A stretch of DNA of 13,470 nt from Acidobacteriaceae bacterium. Lineage in GTDB: Bacteria > Acidobacteriota > Terriglobia > Terriglobales > Acidobacteriaceae. The DNA lies in the NCBI GenBank assembly GCA_003140705.1, contig PLKU01000150.1:1674-15143 (forward strand), given 5' to 3'. Of this stretch, positions 1-7,283 are shown in pieces. The translations under genes and the position numbers were made by a program. The notes below the pieces were generated by a model that had not been told where the DNA came from, ran no database searches, and worked only from the letters and a program-made list of their open reading frames with translations. How positions within the stretch are numbered: the stretch's first letter is position 1; each line of letters starts with the position of its first letter.

Positions 1-2
1 TC

Positions 3-2549
3 GGCAGCTACGGCTACGACTGGACGATGTCGATTCCCGACCCAAAGAACAAGCGGAATCCGAAACCCAAGGTCCTCAACACGGAAGACCTTTCTGTCTC
101 TGAAGCATGGCAGCGCGCTTCCGACGCCGACGCCGATCTCGATCTCAACTATGACGCGCTCAATCCCCATTACGAATACATCGATGAGGACAACAACCAG
201 CGCCACATCGTCTGGTTCCTCGATGGTGTGACCCTCCTGAACGAACTCCGCGCAGCTCGCCAACTCGGCCTTTCCACTTTCGCTCTTTGGCGTCTGGGTG
301 AAGAAGACAGTTCCCTTTGGAGCGTCTGGGACAAGCCCAGCGACCCCGGCTCGCTCCAAGCTCTCGCTACCGTCCAGCCTGGACATGATGTCGACAACGA
401 AGGCGATGGAGACATCCTTCGCGTCACCGGCCTACCTCAATCCGGCAAGCGCACCGTCACCGTCGACACCGACGAGAATGACCCGCGCAAGAAACTGATT
501 ATCGATGAGCACATGGATGTTTATCCCCGTACCTACACTATCGAACAGTACGGATACCATCCCAATGAAGTTGCGCTCTCATTCGACGACGGCCCCGACC
601 CTAAGTGGACTCCAAAGATCCTCGACATTCTCAGGAACAAAGGTGTACATGCCACCTTTATGCTCATCGGCTCCGAGGCTGCAGAATATGTTGGGGTGAT
701 GAAGCGCATCGTTCGCGAAGGCAACGAAATTGGGAACCACACCTACTCTCATCCCGACATCAGCGAAATCTCTCCGCGACAACTCGATCTTGAAGTCAAG
801 CTCACTGAACGTCTTTTCGCGAGCAAGCTCGGAATTCAGCCACTGTATTTCCGTCCTCCCTACGACATTGATGAGGAACCTGACACCGACGACCAGGCCC
901 TCCCGGTTGTTGAGATTCAGAAGGACGGTTACACCATCATCGGCAACAAGATTGACACGGATGATTGGAACGAGAATCCGGTCAAGAAGCCGGACGAAAT
1001 CATCAAGTCGGTCCTCACCCAGCTTGAAACCATGAAAACCAAACCGCAGTTCCGCGGCTCCATCATTCTGCTCCATGACGGCGGCGGCAATCGCCAAGCC
1101 ACCGTCAATGGACTGCCGCTCCTCATTGATGCTCTCCGCAACCACGGCTACACCATCGTTCAGGTCTCCGCCCTGATGGGAAAAACCACTGCGGAGGTCA
1201 TGCCGCCAATTAAGGGGTGGCAATATCTCCGTGCCTTGCCCGACTCCATCGCCTTTTCCAGCGCGGCCTTTATCGTCAAGTTCATCGTCTACGTCTTCTT
1301 CCTGGGCGACATCCTGATGAGCGCCCGGCTCGTCATCGTTGGTCTCTTCGCCATCATTGACCGTTTGCGCAAGCCCTATCACCAGGCGAGGCCCGGCTAT
1401 TCTCCGCGAGTTGCCGTACTCATTCCCGCATACAACGAGGAGACCGTAATCGTCCGGACCATCCGCTCGGTACTCAATTCCGACTACAAGAACCTCCACG
1501 TGATCGTCATCGACGACGGTTCCCTTGATCGCACCGCTGAGATAGCCTGCGAAGCTTATGCTGCCGAACCCCGCGTCCAGGTCATCTCCAAGGTGAATGG
1601 GGGCAAAGCCGCCGCACTCAACTTCGCCCTCGAACGAATGACTGAAGAAGTCTACGTGGGGATCGACGCAGATACTGTGATCGCCCCCGACGCCATCTCC
1701 AAGCTCATCCCCCATTTCGAGGATCCCCGCATTGGCGCCATGGCCGGTAACGCAAAGGTCGGCAACCGGGTCAACCTCTGGACACGTTGGCAAGCGCTCG
1801 AATACATCACCAGCCAGAACTTCGAGCGCCGAGCCCTTGACCTGTTCCACGTAGTCACAGTCGTCCCTGGCGCCATTGGTGCGTGGCGCACCGCGCCTGT
1901 CAACGCCGCCGGTGGCTATCCACTTAACACTGTCGCTGAAGACGCTGACCTGACCATGAACCTGCTTGAACAGGGCCTCCGCGTCGATTACGAGGACCGC
2001 GCGCTTGCATTCACTGAAGCCCCCATCGACGCCAAGGGACTCATGCTGCAGCGCTTCCGCTGGTCGTTCGGGACACTCCAGGCAGTTTGGAAGCATCGTG
2101 CCGCATTCGTTCGCAACAAAGCTATGGGACTCTTCGCTCTGCCCAACATTCTCGTCTTCCAAATGTTCTTGCCGTTGGTCTCTCCATTTATCGACCTGAT
2201 GTTTGTCTGCGGAATCGTCAACTACTTCATCGACCGTTACTACCACCCTGAAGCAGCCTCCGCGGCCAGCTTTGAAAAGCTCCTGGCCTACTTCCTGACC
2301 TTCCTGCTCATTGACTTCGTAACCTCGTCGATTGCGTTCTCGCTTGAGCGCCGCCACCCCGCCAACAAGGGCGACGGCTGGCTCCTGTTCCACATCTGGC
2401 TCCAGCGTTTCGCCTATCGCCAGGTATTCTCCGTTGTTCTGTTCAAGACCCTCAAGCGCGCCATCGACGGCAAACCGTTTAACTGGGACAAGATCGAGCG
2501 CACCGCCAAGATGAGCAAATCGACCGAAGCCCTTACCGAGACCCCTTAG
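3..2549 (+). CDS. Fused GH18-like / polysaccharide deacetylase / family 2 glycosyltransferase (5' end outside window)
   Basis: Membrane enzyme that probably polymerises and N-deacetylates an N-acetylhexosamine exopolysaccharide. The frame is open to the window edge and reads GSYGYDWT before the first ATG at 27, so the gene starts upstream and the ATG is internal. Numbering from that ATG: residues 1-105 resemble the end of a GH18-type barrel (LSTFALWRLGEED), whose catalytic acidic motif would lie outside the window. Residues about 180-385 are a NodB deacetylase with all motifs present: FDDGP 186-190, HTYSH 238-242, RPPYD 276-280, DTDDW 310-314, LLHDG 348-352. A membrane segment spans about 410-445. 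The GT2 domain (about 460-690) has IPAYNEE, DAD 547-549, EDAD 638-641 and QRFRW 675-679. Two or three more membrane segments follow. Known chemistry: NodB is a metal-dependent deacetylase and GT2 a processive synthase. The polymer itself is inferred. Expected topology has the deacetylase outside and the GT2 domain cytoplasmic. Confidence 0.9.
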   Translation, partial: GSYGYDWTMSIPDPKNKRNPKPKVLNTEDLSVSEAWQRASDADADLDLNYDALNPHYEYIDEDNNQRHIVWFLDGVTLLNELRAARQLGLSTFALWRLGEEDSSLWSVWDKPSDPGSLQALATVQPGHDVDNEGDGDILRVTGLPQSGKRTVTVDTDENDPRKKLIIDEHMDVYPRTYTIEQYGYHPNEVALSFDDGPDPKWTPKILDILRNKGVHATFMLIGSEAAEYVGVMKRIVREGNEIGNHTYSHPDISEISPRQLDLEVKLTERLFASKLGIQPLYFRPPYDIDEEPDTDDQALPVVEIQKDGYTIIGNKIDTDDWNENPVKKPDEIIKSVLTQLETMKTKPQFRGSIILLHDGGGNRQATVNGLPLLIDALRNHGYTIVQVSALMGKTTAEVMPPIKGWQYLRALPDSIAFSSAAFIVKFIVYVFFLGDILMSARLVIVGLFAIIDRLRKPYHQARPGYSPRVAVLIPAYNEETVIVRTIRSVLNSDYKNLHVIVIDDGSLDRTAEIACEAYAAEPRVQVISKVNGGKAAALNFALERMTEEVYVGIDADTVIAPDAISKLIPHFEDPRIGAMAGNAKVGNRVNLWTRWQALEYITSQNFERRALDLFHVVTVVPGAIGAWRTAPVNAAGGYPLNTVAEDADLTMNLLEQGLRVDYEDRALAFTEAPIDAKGLMLQRFRWSFGTLQAVWKHRAAFVRNKAMGLFALPNILVFQMFLPLVSPFIDLMFVCGIVNYFIDRYYHPEAASAASFEKLLAYFLTFLLIDFVTSSIAFSLERRHPANKGDGWLLFHIWLQRFAYRQVFSVVLFKTLKRAIDGKPFNWDKIERTAKMSKSTEALTETP

Positions 2550-2567
2550 TCCATTCAGACGCAGAAA

Positions 2568-2589
2568 CGGCGCGGCCTCAGCCGCGCCG
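2568..2589. terminator. Perfect 9-bp hairpin between convergent genes, likely bidirectional terminator
   Basis: CGGCGCGGC (2568-2576), loop CTCA, GCCGCGCCG (2581-2589) form a perfect GC-rich stem. It lies 18 nt after the glycosyltransferase stop and 17 nt after the aldo/keto reductase stop on the other strand. On the plus strand the T-rich stretch after the stem is loose (CTCTTCCCAATTCTTT). On the minus strand only TTTC follows. Intrinsic termination in at least one direction is likely, although the U tracts are imperfect. Confidence 0.7.
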
Positions 2590-2606
2590 GCGCTCTTCCC
2601 AATTCT

Positions 2607-3485
2607 TTAGGCCGCCGCGATCCGCCCAATCAAGTCCCGCTGCTCCGCACGGTTGGCCGCCCCTATCGTGAACGCATCCAGCAGCCCCAGCCCAAGCGCG
2701 TAATTGATCGCCTCGTCCTGACGGTTGCGCAGTTCACCTTGGCCAAGGATCTTCATCCCAATGATGCCTTTACCTGCCGCCCGCATCTCCTTGATGACTC
2801 CAGCCACCGTTTCCGGATCGGCGTCCATATATGCGCCAACGGGATTCATGCGCACCAGTTCCACTTCCACCCATGGTGACGCCGCCGCCGCACGCAACGC
2901 CTCAATCGAGTGGCAGCTAACCCCATGCGTCCGGATTACGCCCTTTACCTTAGCCTCAGAGAGCACATCCATCACGCCGCCGTAACGCGTCGTCCAATCA
3001 CCTTCAGTGACGCAATGCACAAGGCAGATATCGATGTAATCGGTTCCCAACTCACGCCTGAAGCGGTCCAGATCTTCTCGCACGCCTTTTGCATCTCGCG
3101 CATCTGTCTTGGTCATCACTACGACCTTGTCCCGCGGAACATGCTTGAGCGCCGACGCCACACCCGAGTGGCTTCCATAGCTGTCCGACGTATCAAAGAA
3201 ACGCAGGCCGTCTTCGTAGCCATTCACAAGCAGCGCGCTTAACGCTGACATCCCCAGCCTGGTCTGGTCGGAGGTCTTCGCAAATCCATGCGTCCCGGTT
3301 CCCATCGCCAGTCGGCTGGTCTGAATGCCCGTCCTGCCCAGCGATACGGTGTCGTGTGCATTGAACTTCTGCGCCAGTTTGGGCAGTTCCGCAGCAAACC
3401 CAATGCCTTTGCCGGCAAGCTTTTGTGAAAGCCACACTGACCCCAAACCGCGTGCGGCGTTGACCAGGAATTCTCTGCGCTTCAT
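2607..3485 (-). CDS. Aldo/keto reductase with twin-arginine signal-like N-terminus
   Basis: NAD(P)H-dependent oxidoreductase of the aldo/keto reductase superfamily, 292 residues; substrate unknown. The catalytic tetrad is visible: Asp98 and Tyr103 in DTSDSYG, Lys126 in VVMTKTD and His157 in CLVHC. The N-terminus MKRREFLVNAARG carries an RRxFL twin-arginine motif followed by a modest hydrophobic stretch to about residue 31, so export by Tat, or a Tat-like retained leader, is plausible. The start is supported by GGAGGA three bases upstream of the ATG (reverse complement of 3489-3494). The gene follows the ketopantoate-reductase-like gene on the same strand after 167 bp and may share its transcript. 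Fold and catalytic residues make the family sure; the physiological reaction cannot be read from sequence. Confidence 0.9.
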   Translation of the reverse strand: MKRREFLVNAARGLGSVWLSQKLAGKGIGFAAELPKLAQKFNAHDTVSLGRTGIQTSRLAMGTGTHGFAKTSDQTRLGMSALSALLVNGYEDGLRFFDTSDSYGSHSGVASALKHVPRDKVVVMTKTDARDAKGVREDLDRFRRELGTDYIDICLVHCVTEGDWTTRYGGVMDVLSEAKVKGVIRTHGVSCHSIEALRAAAASPWVEVELVRMNPVGAYMDADPETVAGVIKEMRAAGKGIIGMKILGQGELRNRQDEAINYALGLGLLDAFTIGAANRAEQRDLIGRIAAA

Positions 3486-3652
3486 AGGTCCTCCAGGAAA
3501 GTGAAGGGTCCTTGCTTCACTTGCATTCTACTTCCAGATTCCCCGTCGCTGCCAGCCATCTAGCTCGGAACTCACCGCACTCTCTTCCCCAGTTGCCCTG
3601 CAGATATTTTGTGCTCGATGCCGCAGCTGTCTGGATTGTTGTTCTCTCTTCC
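3486..3652. other. Intergenic gap between two minus-strand reductase genes
   Basis: These 167 bp hold the Shine-Dalgarno of the aldo/keto reductase at their left end. I see no convincing gene, strong hairpin or repeat. The gap is large enough for a separate promoter, so co-transcription of the two reductases is possible but not shown. Confidence 0.5.
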
Positions 3653-4528
3653 CTATTGCGAATTCCCCGCTTCCAACACAGCGACCGCCATCCTGTTGAG
3701 CGGCGTCGCGATTCCGTGCTTCTCTCCCAGCCGCACAATCACTCCGTTCCGCGCGTCCGTCTCCATCCTTCGTCCCGCGATCCGGTCGGCCAGAAGTGAA
3801 TTAACCGAATCCTTCGGTTGTCCGCGAAACATATCCACCACCTGCTTGCCCACCGATTCGTCGAGTCGTGCTCCCTCCGCACGCCCCACGGCCACCACCT
3901 CGGCTACCATAGCCAGCGCCAGTTGTGCCACCGGCTCCTCGTGAAACACCCGAGCCGGCTTCATAGTCAACGCGTTGATTGCTCCAGCTGCATTCGTGCA
4001 CAGCTTCCGCCATGCCGCTGTCTTGAAGTCTGGCACAAGCTCGATCTCTACTTTGCTTCCCCTGAATAGTTCCTCGAATTCCCCGCCGAGCGGCCCTTCT
4101 TCCACCTTCATGGTGACTTTCCCTCTTTGCACCACCGTGCCATTCTGCTCCCGTTCAACAGGGCAATCGATGACGACTGGGACAATCCGTTCCGCTGTCA
4201 CATAGGGCGCAAATCGTTCTCGATGCTCTACGCCATTCTGCACCACCGCCACCGCTGCCCCGGACTTCGCAAGGCCTCTGAGCCACATTCCAGCGCCCGG
4301 TGCGTCATATGTCTTTGTCGCCACCAACACCCAATCCACTGCGTCCGCCTGGTCCGGCATGGTCAGATTCTTCGCCCTTACCGTTACAACACCGTCCGGT
4401 GTCTTGACTACGAGGGCCTCGATCGCCCGTCGTGTGCAAAGCGTGATTTCGTGCAACCCCGTCGTCTCCAGAAGCGAAGCGAGCACTCCGCCGATCGCAC
4501 CAACTCCAACCACAGCCACACGCGCCAT
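3653..4528 (-). CDS. panE: Ketopantoate reductase family protein (2-dehydropantoate 2-reductase, PanE/ApbA type)
   Basis: Family reaction: NADPH-dependent reduction of 2-dehydropantoate to pantoate in pantothenate and coenzyme A synthesis, in the cytoplasm. The 291 residues match the usual length. The N-terminal Rossmann motif GVGAIGG lies at 8-14, TKTY at 71-74 and QNG at 97-99. The helical C-terminal domain carries the expected catalytic Lys175 and Asn179 (WRKLCTNAAGAINALT) and Glu256 in the AGRRMETD segment. The ATG at 4528 is preceded by GGAG with a 5-nt spacer. The gene is divergent from the P5C dehydrogenase gene across 113 bp. The family includes paralogues acting on other 2-keto acids or lactones, and no other pantothenate gene is near, so the symbol is provisional while the family is secure. 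Confidence 0.85.
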   Translation of the reverse strand: MARVAVVGVGAIGGVLASLLETTGLHEITLCTRRAIEALVVKTPDGVVTVRAKNLTMPDQADAVDWVLVATKTYDAPGAGMWLRGLAKSGAAVAVVQNGVEHRERFAPYVTAERIVPVVIDCPVEREQNGTVVQRGKVTMKVEEGPLGGEFEELFRGSKVEIELVPDFKTAAWRKLCTNAAGAINALTMKPARVFHEEPVAQLALAMVAEVVAVGRAEGARLDESVGKQVVDMFRGQPKDSVNSLLADRIAGRRMETDARNGVIVRLGEKHGIATPLNRMAVAVLEAGNSQ

Positions 4529-4626
4529 TTCGACTCCGACCGATGAATTTCACACCACTCAAAAATACACGTTAAGCCTCGACATGCCGAACCTGTGTTT
4601 TCCCCTTTTTCAAACCAAGTCTGCAC

Positions 4627-4632
4627 TACACT
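4627..4632 (+). promoter_or_regulatory. Possible -10 element just upstream of the P5C dehydrogenase start
   Basis: TACACT resembles a sigma-70 -10 box and ends 9 bp before the ATG. I see no convincing -35 box at the right spacing and no Shine-Dalgarno before the ATG. If this element is used, the transcript would be leaderless or nearly so. Weak evidence. Confidence 0.25.
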
Positions 4633-4641
4633 AAATACGTC

Positions 4642-6234
4642 ATGGAAACCAACTCCCTCGAAACAGTATCTCGGTTGCTCTTGCCCCAAGGCACCTTTCG
4701 GAATGAGCCATTCATCGACTTCAAGTCCCCTGAAAACGCCCGGAAGATGAAGACTGCTCTGGACCTGGTTGCTTCCCAACTGGGCCTCGAGTACGACTTG
4801 ATCATCGGTGGTTTGCACCTTAAGACTGAGTCGAAGATCCGCTCCCTTAACCCCGCCCGCCCTGCCCAGATCGTCGGAATCCACCAGAAAGCTGGGGGGG
4901 ATCACGCCGAGCAAGCTATGCAGGCGGCTCTCCACGCCTTTGAGACTTGGTCAAGAACGTCAACAGAAACAAGAGTTTCCCTCATCCTCACCGCAGCCGA
5001 TATCATTCGTCAACGAAAGTTCGAGTTCTGCGTCTGGCTAACCTATGAAGTGGGCAAGAATTGGGCTGAGGCTGACGCTGATGTCGCTGAAACGATTGAT
5101 TTTCTTGAGTTTTATGCCCGCGAAGCTCTTCGCCTCGCCTCTGCAACTACCCCCATTCAGTATCCCGGGGAACGCAACGAGCTCCTTTACATCCCGCTCG
5201 GTGTCGGCGCTGTCATCTCCCCTTGGAACTTCCCCTTCGCAATCATGGCTGGGATGACCGCTGCCTCCATCGTCACTGGCAACACTGTGATTCTCAAGCC
5301 ATCGAGCGACTCCCCAACCATTGCCGCCAAGTTCATTGAAGTCCTTGAGGAAGCAGGACTTCCCCAAGGCGTCGTCAACTTTTGCCCTGGCTCGGGGATC
5401 ACCTTTGGCAACGCCATCGTCGAGCATCCCAAAACCAGATTCATCGCCTTCACAGGGTCCAAGACCGTGGGGCTGGAGATTCACGAGCGGGCTGCCCAAA
5501 CCAAGCCCGGTCAAATTTGGATCAAGCGAACGATCCTCGAGATGGGCGGAAAGGATTCGATCCTCGTCTGCGCCGACGCCGATCTCGACGCCGCAGTCGA
5601 GGCCGTCGCTGGCTCCGCCTTTGGATTCAGCGGTCAAAAGTGTTCCGCGTGCTCGCGTTGCATCATAGAAGCCCCAATTTATGGAGGTTTTACCGAGCGC
5701 CTCCGGGAGCGCGTCGGCCAGCTAACCGTTGGCGACCCTGTCGCCAACTTGAACCTTGGCCCAGTGGTAAACGAAAGTGCTCTCAAGTCGATGCTGGCCT
5801 ACATTGAGACTGGCAAGCAAGAAGGCCGTTTGATTGCAGGTGGCAACGCACTCGAGACTCCTGATGGCGGATATTTCCTTGAGCCCACAGTGTTCGCCGA
5901 CATTGCCCCCGACGCCGTGCTCGCACAAGATGAGATCTTTGGCCCTATCCTAGCATTGATCAAAGTGGGAAGTTTCGAGGAGGGTCTGGCAGTAGCCAAC
6001 AACACCGAATACGGCCTCACCGGCGCGATTTTTACTGCCGACCGCGACCGGCTCAATCGCGCCCGCCATGAATTTCACGTGGGCAATCTCTACTTCAACC
6101 GCAAATGTACAGGCGCAATGGTAGGCGCCCATCCGTTTGGCGGATTCAACATGAGCGGAACAGACTCCAAGGCCGGCGGCCCGGACTATTTGACCCTCTT
6201 CACCCAGGCCAAGAGTGTGGCGGAGAGACTCTAG
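4642..6234 (+). CDS. 1-pyrroline-5-carboxylate dehydrogenase (L-glutamate gamma-semialdehyde dehydrogenase)
   Basis: Oxidises L-glutamate 5-semialdehyde (from P5C) to L-glutamate with NAD+, the second step of proline and arginine-derived catabolism, in the cytoplasm. The 530 residues are close to stand-alone RocA/PruA-type enzymes (about 515). Aldehyde dehydrogenase landmarks: SPWNFPF with Asn196, ILKP with Lys219, FTGSK 270-274, LEMGGKD with the general base Glu300, and FSGQKCSACSR with catalytic Cys334. The C-terminal signature (GAMVG near 491-495, HPFGGF, MSGTDSKAGGPDYL) is characteristic of P5C dehydrogenases and separates it from generic aldehyde dehydrogenases. The protein is not fused to proline dehydrogenase and none is adjacent, so the substrate-producing enzyme must be encoded elsewhere. 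Its stop faces the LuxR-type gene with 15 bp between. No clear Shine-Dalgarno precedes the chosen ATG. Confidence 0.93.
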   Translation: METNSLETVSRLLLPQGTFRNEPFIDFKSPENARKMKTALDLVASQLGLEYDLIIGGLHLKTESKIRSLNPARPAQIVGIHQKAGGDHAEQAMQAALHAFETWSRTSTETRVSLILTAADIIRQRKFEFCVWLTYEVGKNWAEADADVAETIDFLEFYAREALRLASATTPIQYPGERNELLYIPLGVGAVISPWNFPFAIMAGMTAASIVTGNTVILKPSSDSPTIAAKFIEVLEEAGLPQGVVNFCPGSGITFGNAIVEHPKTRFIAFTGSKTVGLEIHERAAQTKPGQIWIKRTILEMGGKDSILVCADADLDAAVEAVAGSAFGFSGQKCSACSRCIIEAPIYGGFTERLRERVGQLTVGDPVANLNLGPVVNESALKSMLAYIETGKQEGRLIAGGNALETPDGGYFLEPTVFADIAPDAVLAQDEIFGPILALIKVGSFEEGLAVANNTEYGLTGAIFTADRDRLNRARHEFHVGNLYFNRKCTGAMVGAHPFGGFNMSGTDSKAGGPDYLTLFTQAKSVAERL

Positions 6235-6250
6235 TCACTCGGCTCTCTGC
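6220..6250. terminator. Imperfect inverted repeat spanning two convergent stop codons
   Basis: GCGGAGAG (6220-6227) can pair with CTCTCTGC (6243-6250) as an 8-bp stem with one G-U pair around a 15-nt loop. It covers the ends of both the P5C dehydrogenase and the LuxR-type gene. No U tract follows, so it is at best a candidate shared terminator or mRNA 3'-end structure. Confidence 0.3.
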
Positions 6251-6936
6251 TACGCAACGGCAGAAGGAGCAGATGCTGCCAGCGCTTCTGCCTCGAGCCG
6301 GCTGCCAACTTCGGCTGCCGCAGCTGCCAGAACCCGGTGATGGATGGTAAACAACGCCAGTTCCAGTCGGTCGCTTACTCCGGTCTTGTCGTAGATCGAA
6401 CGCAGATAGTTCTTGATCACCTGCTCTGTGGTCTTGAGCCTCATGGCGATCTCGCGATTCTTGCAGCCCTGAACAATCAGTGCAACAATCCGCATCTCTT
6501 TCGGCGTCAGCCGGTCCCGCACCCGTGTGCCCACCATATCCTCTTCGGGCGAGTCGGGTTGCATCAGCTTTGGGGGAACCCATGTATCGCCTTCAGCCAC
6601 GCGACGGACACACTCTATTAGCGCCGCCCCGGTCACGTTGCGAAAAATCACGCCGCGAAAGCCCTGCTGGACATACGTAGCGGCGACCTCGTTGTTCTCT
6701 GCAATCACAATGCCGCGGCTGTTCGCGCCATCAAGCATCACCCGCAGGCGTGTCAGGTCCGGCCGCAACGCGGCGGCAAAAACAACAATAGATCCAGGGA
6801 AGGTCGTAATGGCATGATGCATGCGATCGAGATCTGTGCATTGAGCAATAATGCGCAGCTCTTCGTTCATTGCCAATACCTTGGCGGTACCCGCCCGAAA
6901 AATCGCTTGCGAATCAGCCAGGATGATTTTGTTCAT
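6250..6936 (-). CDS. LuxR/NarL-family regulator with degenerate (phosphorylation-site-less) receiver domain
   Basis: DNA-binding transcription regulator of 228 residues. The C-terminal LuxR helix-turn-helix (about 143-197) is typical: LTPKEMRIVALIVQGCKNREIA then a recognition helix around TTEQVIKNYLRSIYDKTGV. The N-terminal region (1-120) has receiver-like layout, but the usual paired acidic residues appear as ILADSQ, the phospho-acceptor Asp position aligns with Ala55 in VVFAAAL, and the conserved Lys is Arg99 in VIFRN. Phosphorylation in the canonical way is therefore unlikely. I chose the ATG at 6936 because GAGG precedes it by 8 nt and the domain starts there; the longer reading begins with a TTG at 6993. 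An Ala-rich tail (about 203-228) follows the DNA-binding domain. The gene is divergent from the receiver-flavoprotein gene, making regulation of that unit or of itself a reasonable inference. Confidence 0.88.
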   Translation of the reverse strand: MNKIILADSQAIFRAGTAKVLAMNEELRIIAQCTDLDRMHHAITTFPGSIVVFAAALRPDLTRLRVMLDGANSRGIVIAENNEVAATYVQQGFRGVIFRNVTGAALIECVRRVAEGDTWVPPKLMQPDSPEEDMVGTRVRDRLTPKEMRIVALIVQGCKNREIAMRLKTTEQVIKNYLRSIYDKTGVSDRLELALFTIHHRVLAAAAAEVGSRLEAEALAASAPSAVA

Positions 6937-7014
6937 ATTGTGCGCCTCATCTGCCTCGAATCCCCAACTTAACTTCTCTTGCACCTTGCTCAATCCTCAC
7001 TGTCGGCAAAAGCA

Positions 7015-7197
7015 TCAACTGTATATCGGCCTGAGACTGGTTTCTGCCTCTTCCGCCATCATCGACAAAACCTTGCCGAATCTTCCAGCTGGCTGAATCT
7101 GCGACATCGAGGATTCGATCAAATATCTTTCGTAACCCATTAATGCCTCAAAAAGACTACACTCCGGTAACCTTCCTACAGAAGAGATTACAGCCAT
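7015..7197 (-). CDS. Doubtful small ORF of 60 residues upstream of the LuxR-type gene
   Basis: An ATG at 7197 opens a 60-residue frame beginning MAVISSVGRLPECSLFEALM and ending in SLRPIYS. Composition is protein-like with a possible amphipathic helix, and it sits 78 bp upstream of the LuxR-type gene on the same strand. I recognise no family. Against it: codon choice (AGA, TTA, GTA) differs from the neighbouring genes, and only a weak GGG ribosome-binding signal precedes the ATG, inside the palindrome. It may be chance coding in a regulatory region. Confidence 0.22.
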   Translation of the reverse strand: MAVISSVGRLPECSLFEALMGYERYLIESSMSQIQPAGRFGKVLSMMAEEAETSLRPIYS

Positions 7198-7198
7198 C

Positions 7199-7213
7199 TG
7201 ACCCAAAGGGTCA
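7199..7213. promoter_or_regulatory. Perfect palindrome TGACCC-AAA-GGGTCA, candidate operator
   Basis: Two 6-bp arms in perfect inverted symmetry around a 3-bp A tract. The site lies in the divergent region, 9 bp upstream of a TTGACC candidate -35 box for the receiver-flavoprotein gene. The symmetry fits a dimeric helix-turn-helix protein. The divergent LuxR-type regulator is the obvious candidate, but nothing in the sequence proves it. Confidence 0.5.
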
Positions 7214-7222
7214 CGAAAATTC

Positions 7223-7249
7223 TTGACCAGAAGCGGTATTGCATATGTC
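7223..7249 (+). promoter_or_regulatory. Weak candidate promoter for the receiver-flavoprotein / kinase unit
   Basis: TTGACC (7223-7228) matches the sigma-70 -35 consensus at five of six bases. TATGTC (7244-7249) is a poor -10 at a short 15-bp spacing. A transcript starting near 7256 would favour the ATG at 7284 over the one at 7245. The adjacent palindrome supports a regulated promoter here, but the -10 is unconvincing. Confidence 0.25.
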
Positions 7250-7283
7250 TCTTTTGGGGTACGAAGGCCCTAAACTGAGAAAT

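Larger units (their letters stand above)
6937..7283. other. Divergent regulatory region between the LuxR-type and receiver-flavoprotein genes
   Basis: This 347-bp stretch looks more AT-rich than its neighbours. It holds the Shine-Dalgarno of the LuxR-type gene, a doubtful minus-strand small ORF (7015-7197), a perfect 15-bp palindrome (7199-7213), a candidate -35 box (7223-7228), and an in-frame ATG at 7245 upstream of the preferred start at 7284. No RNA gene is evident. Confidence 0.6.

Noticed and set aside
579..2393. Long 604-codon open frame on the minus strand opposite the deacetylase/glycosyltransferase
   Set aside because: The plus-strand frame carries all NodB and GT2 motifs in order. 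The antisense product is acidic, low in recognisable motifs, and is a mirror effect of GC-rich codon bias.
6937..6993. N-terminal extension of the LuxR-type regulator
   Set aside because: It begins with TTG, and the internal ATG at 6936 has a well-placed GAGG and coincides with the start of the receiver-like fold.
7138..7145. Short palindrome CATTAATG in the divergent region
   Set aside because: Eight bases of symmetry are expected by chance in a stretch of this length, and it has no positional relation to a promoter element.
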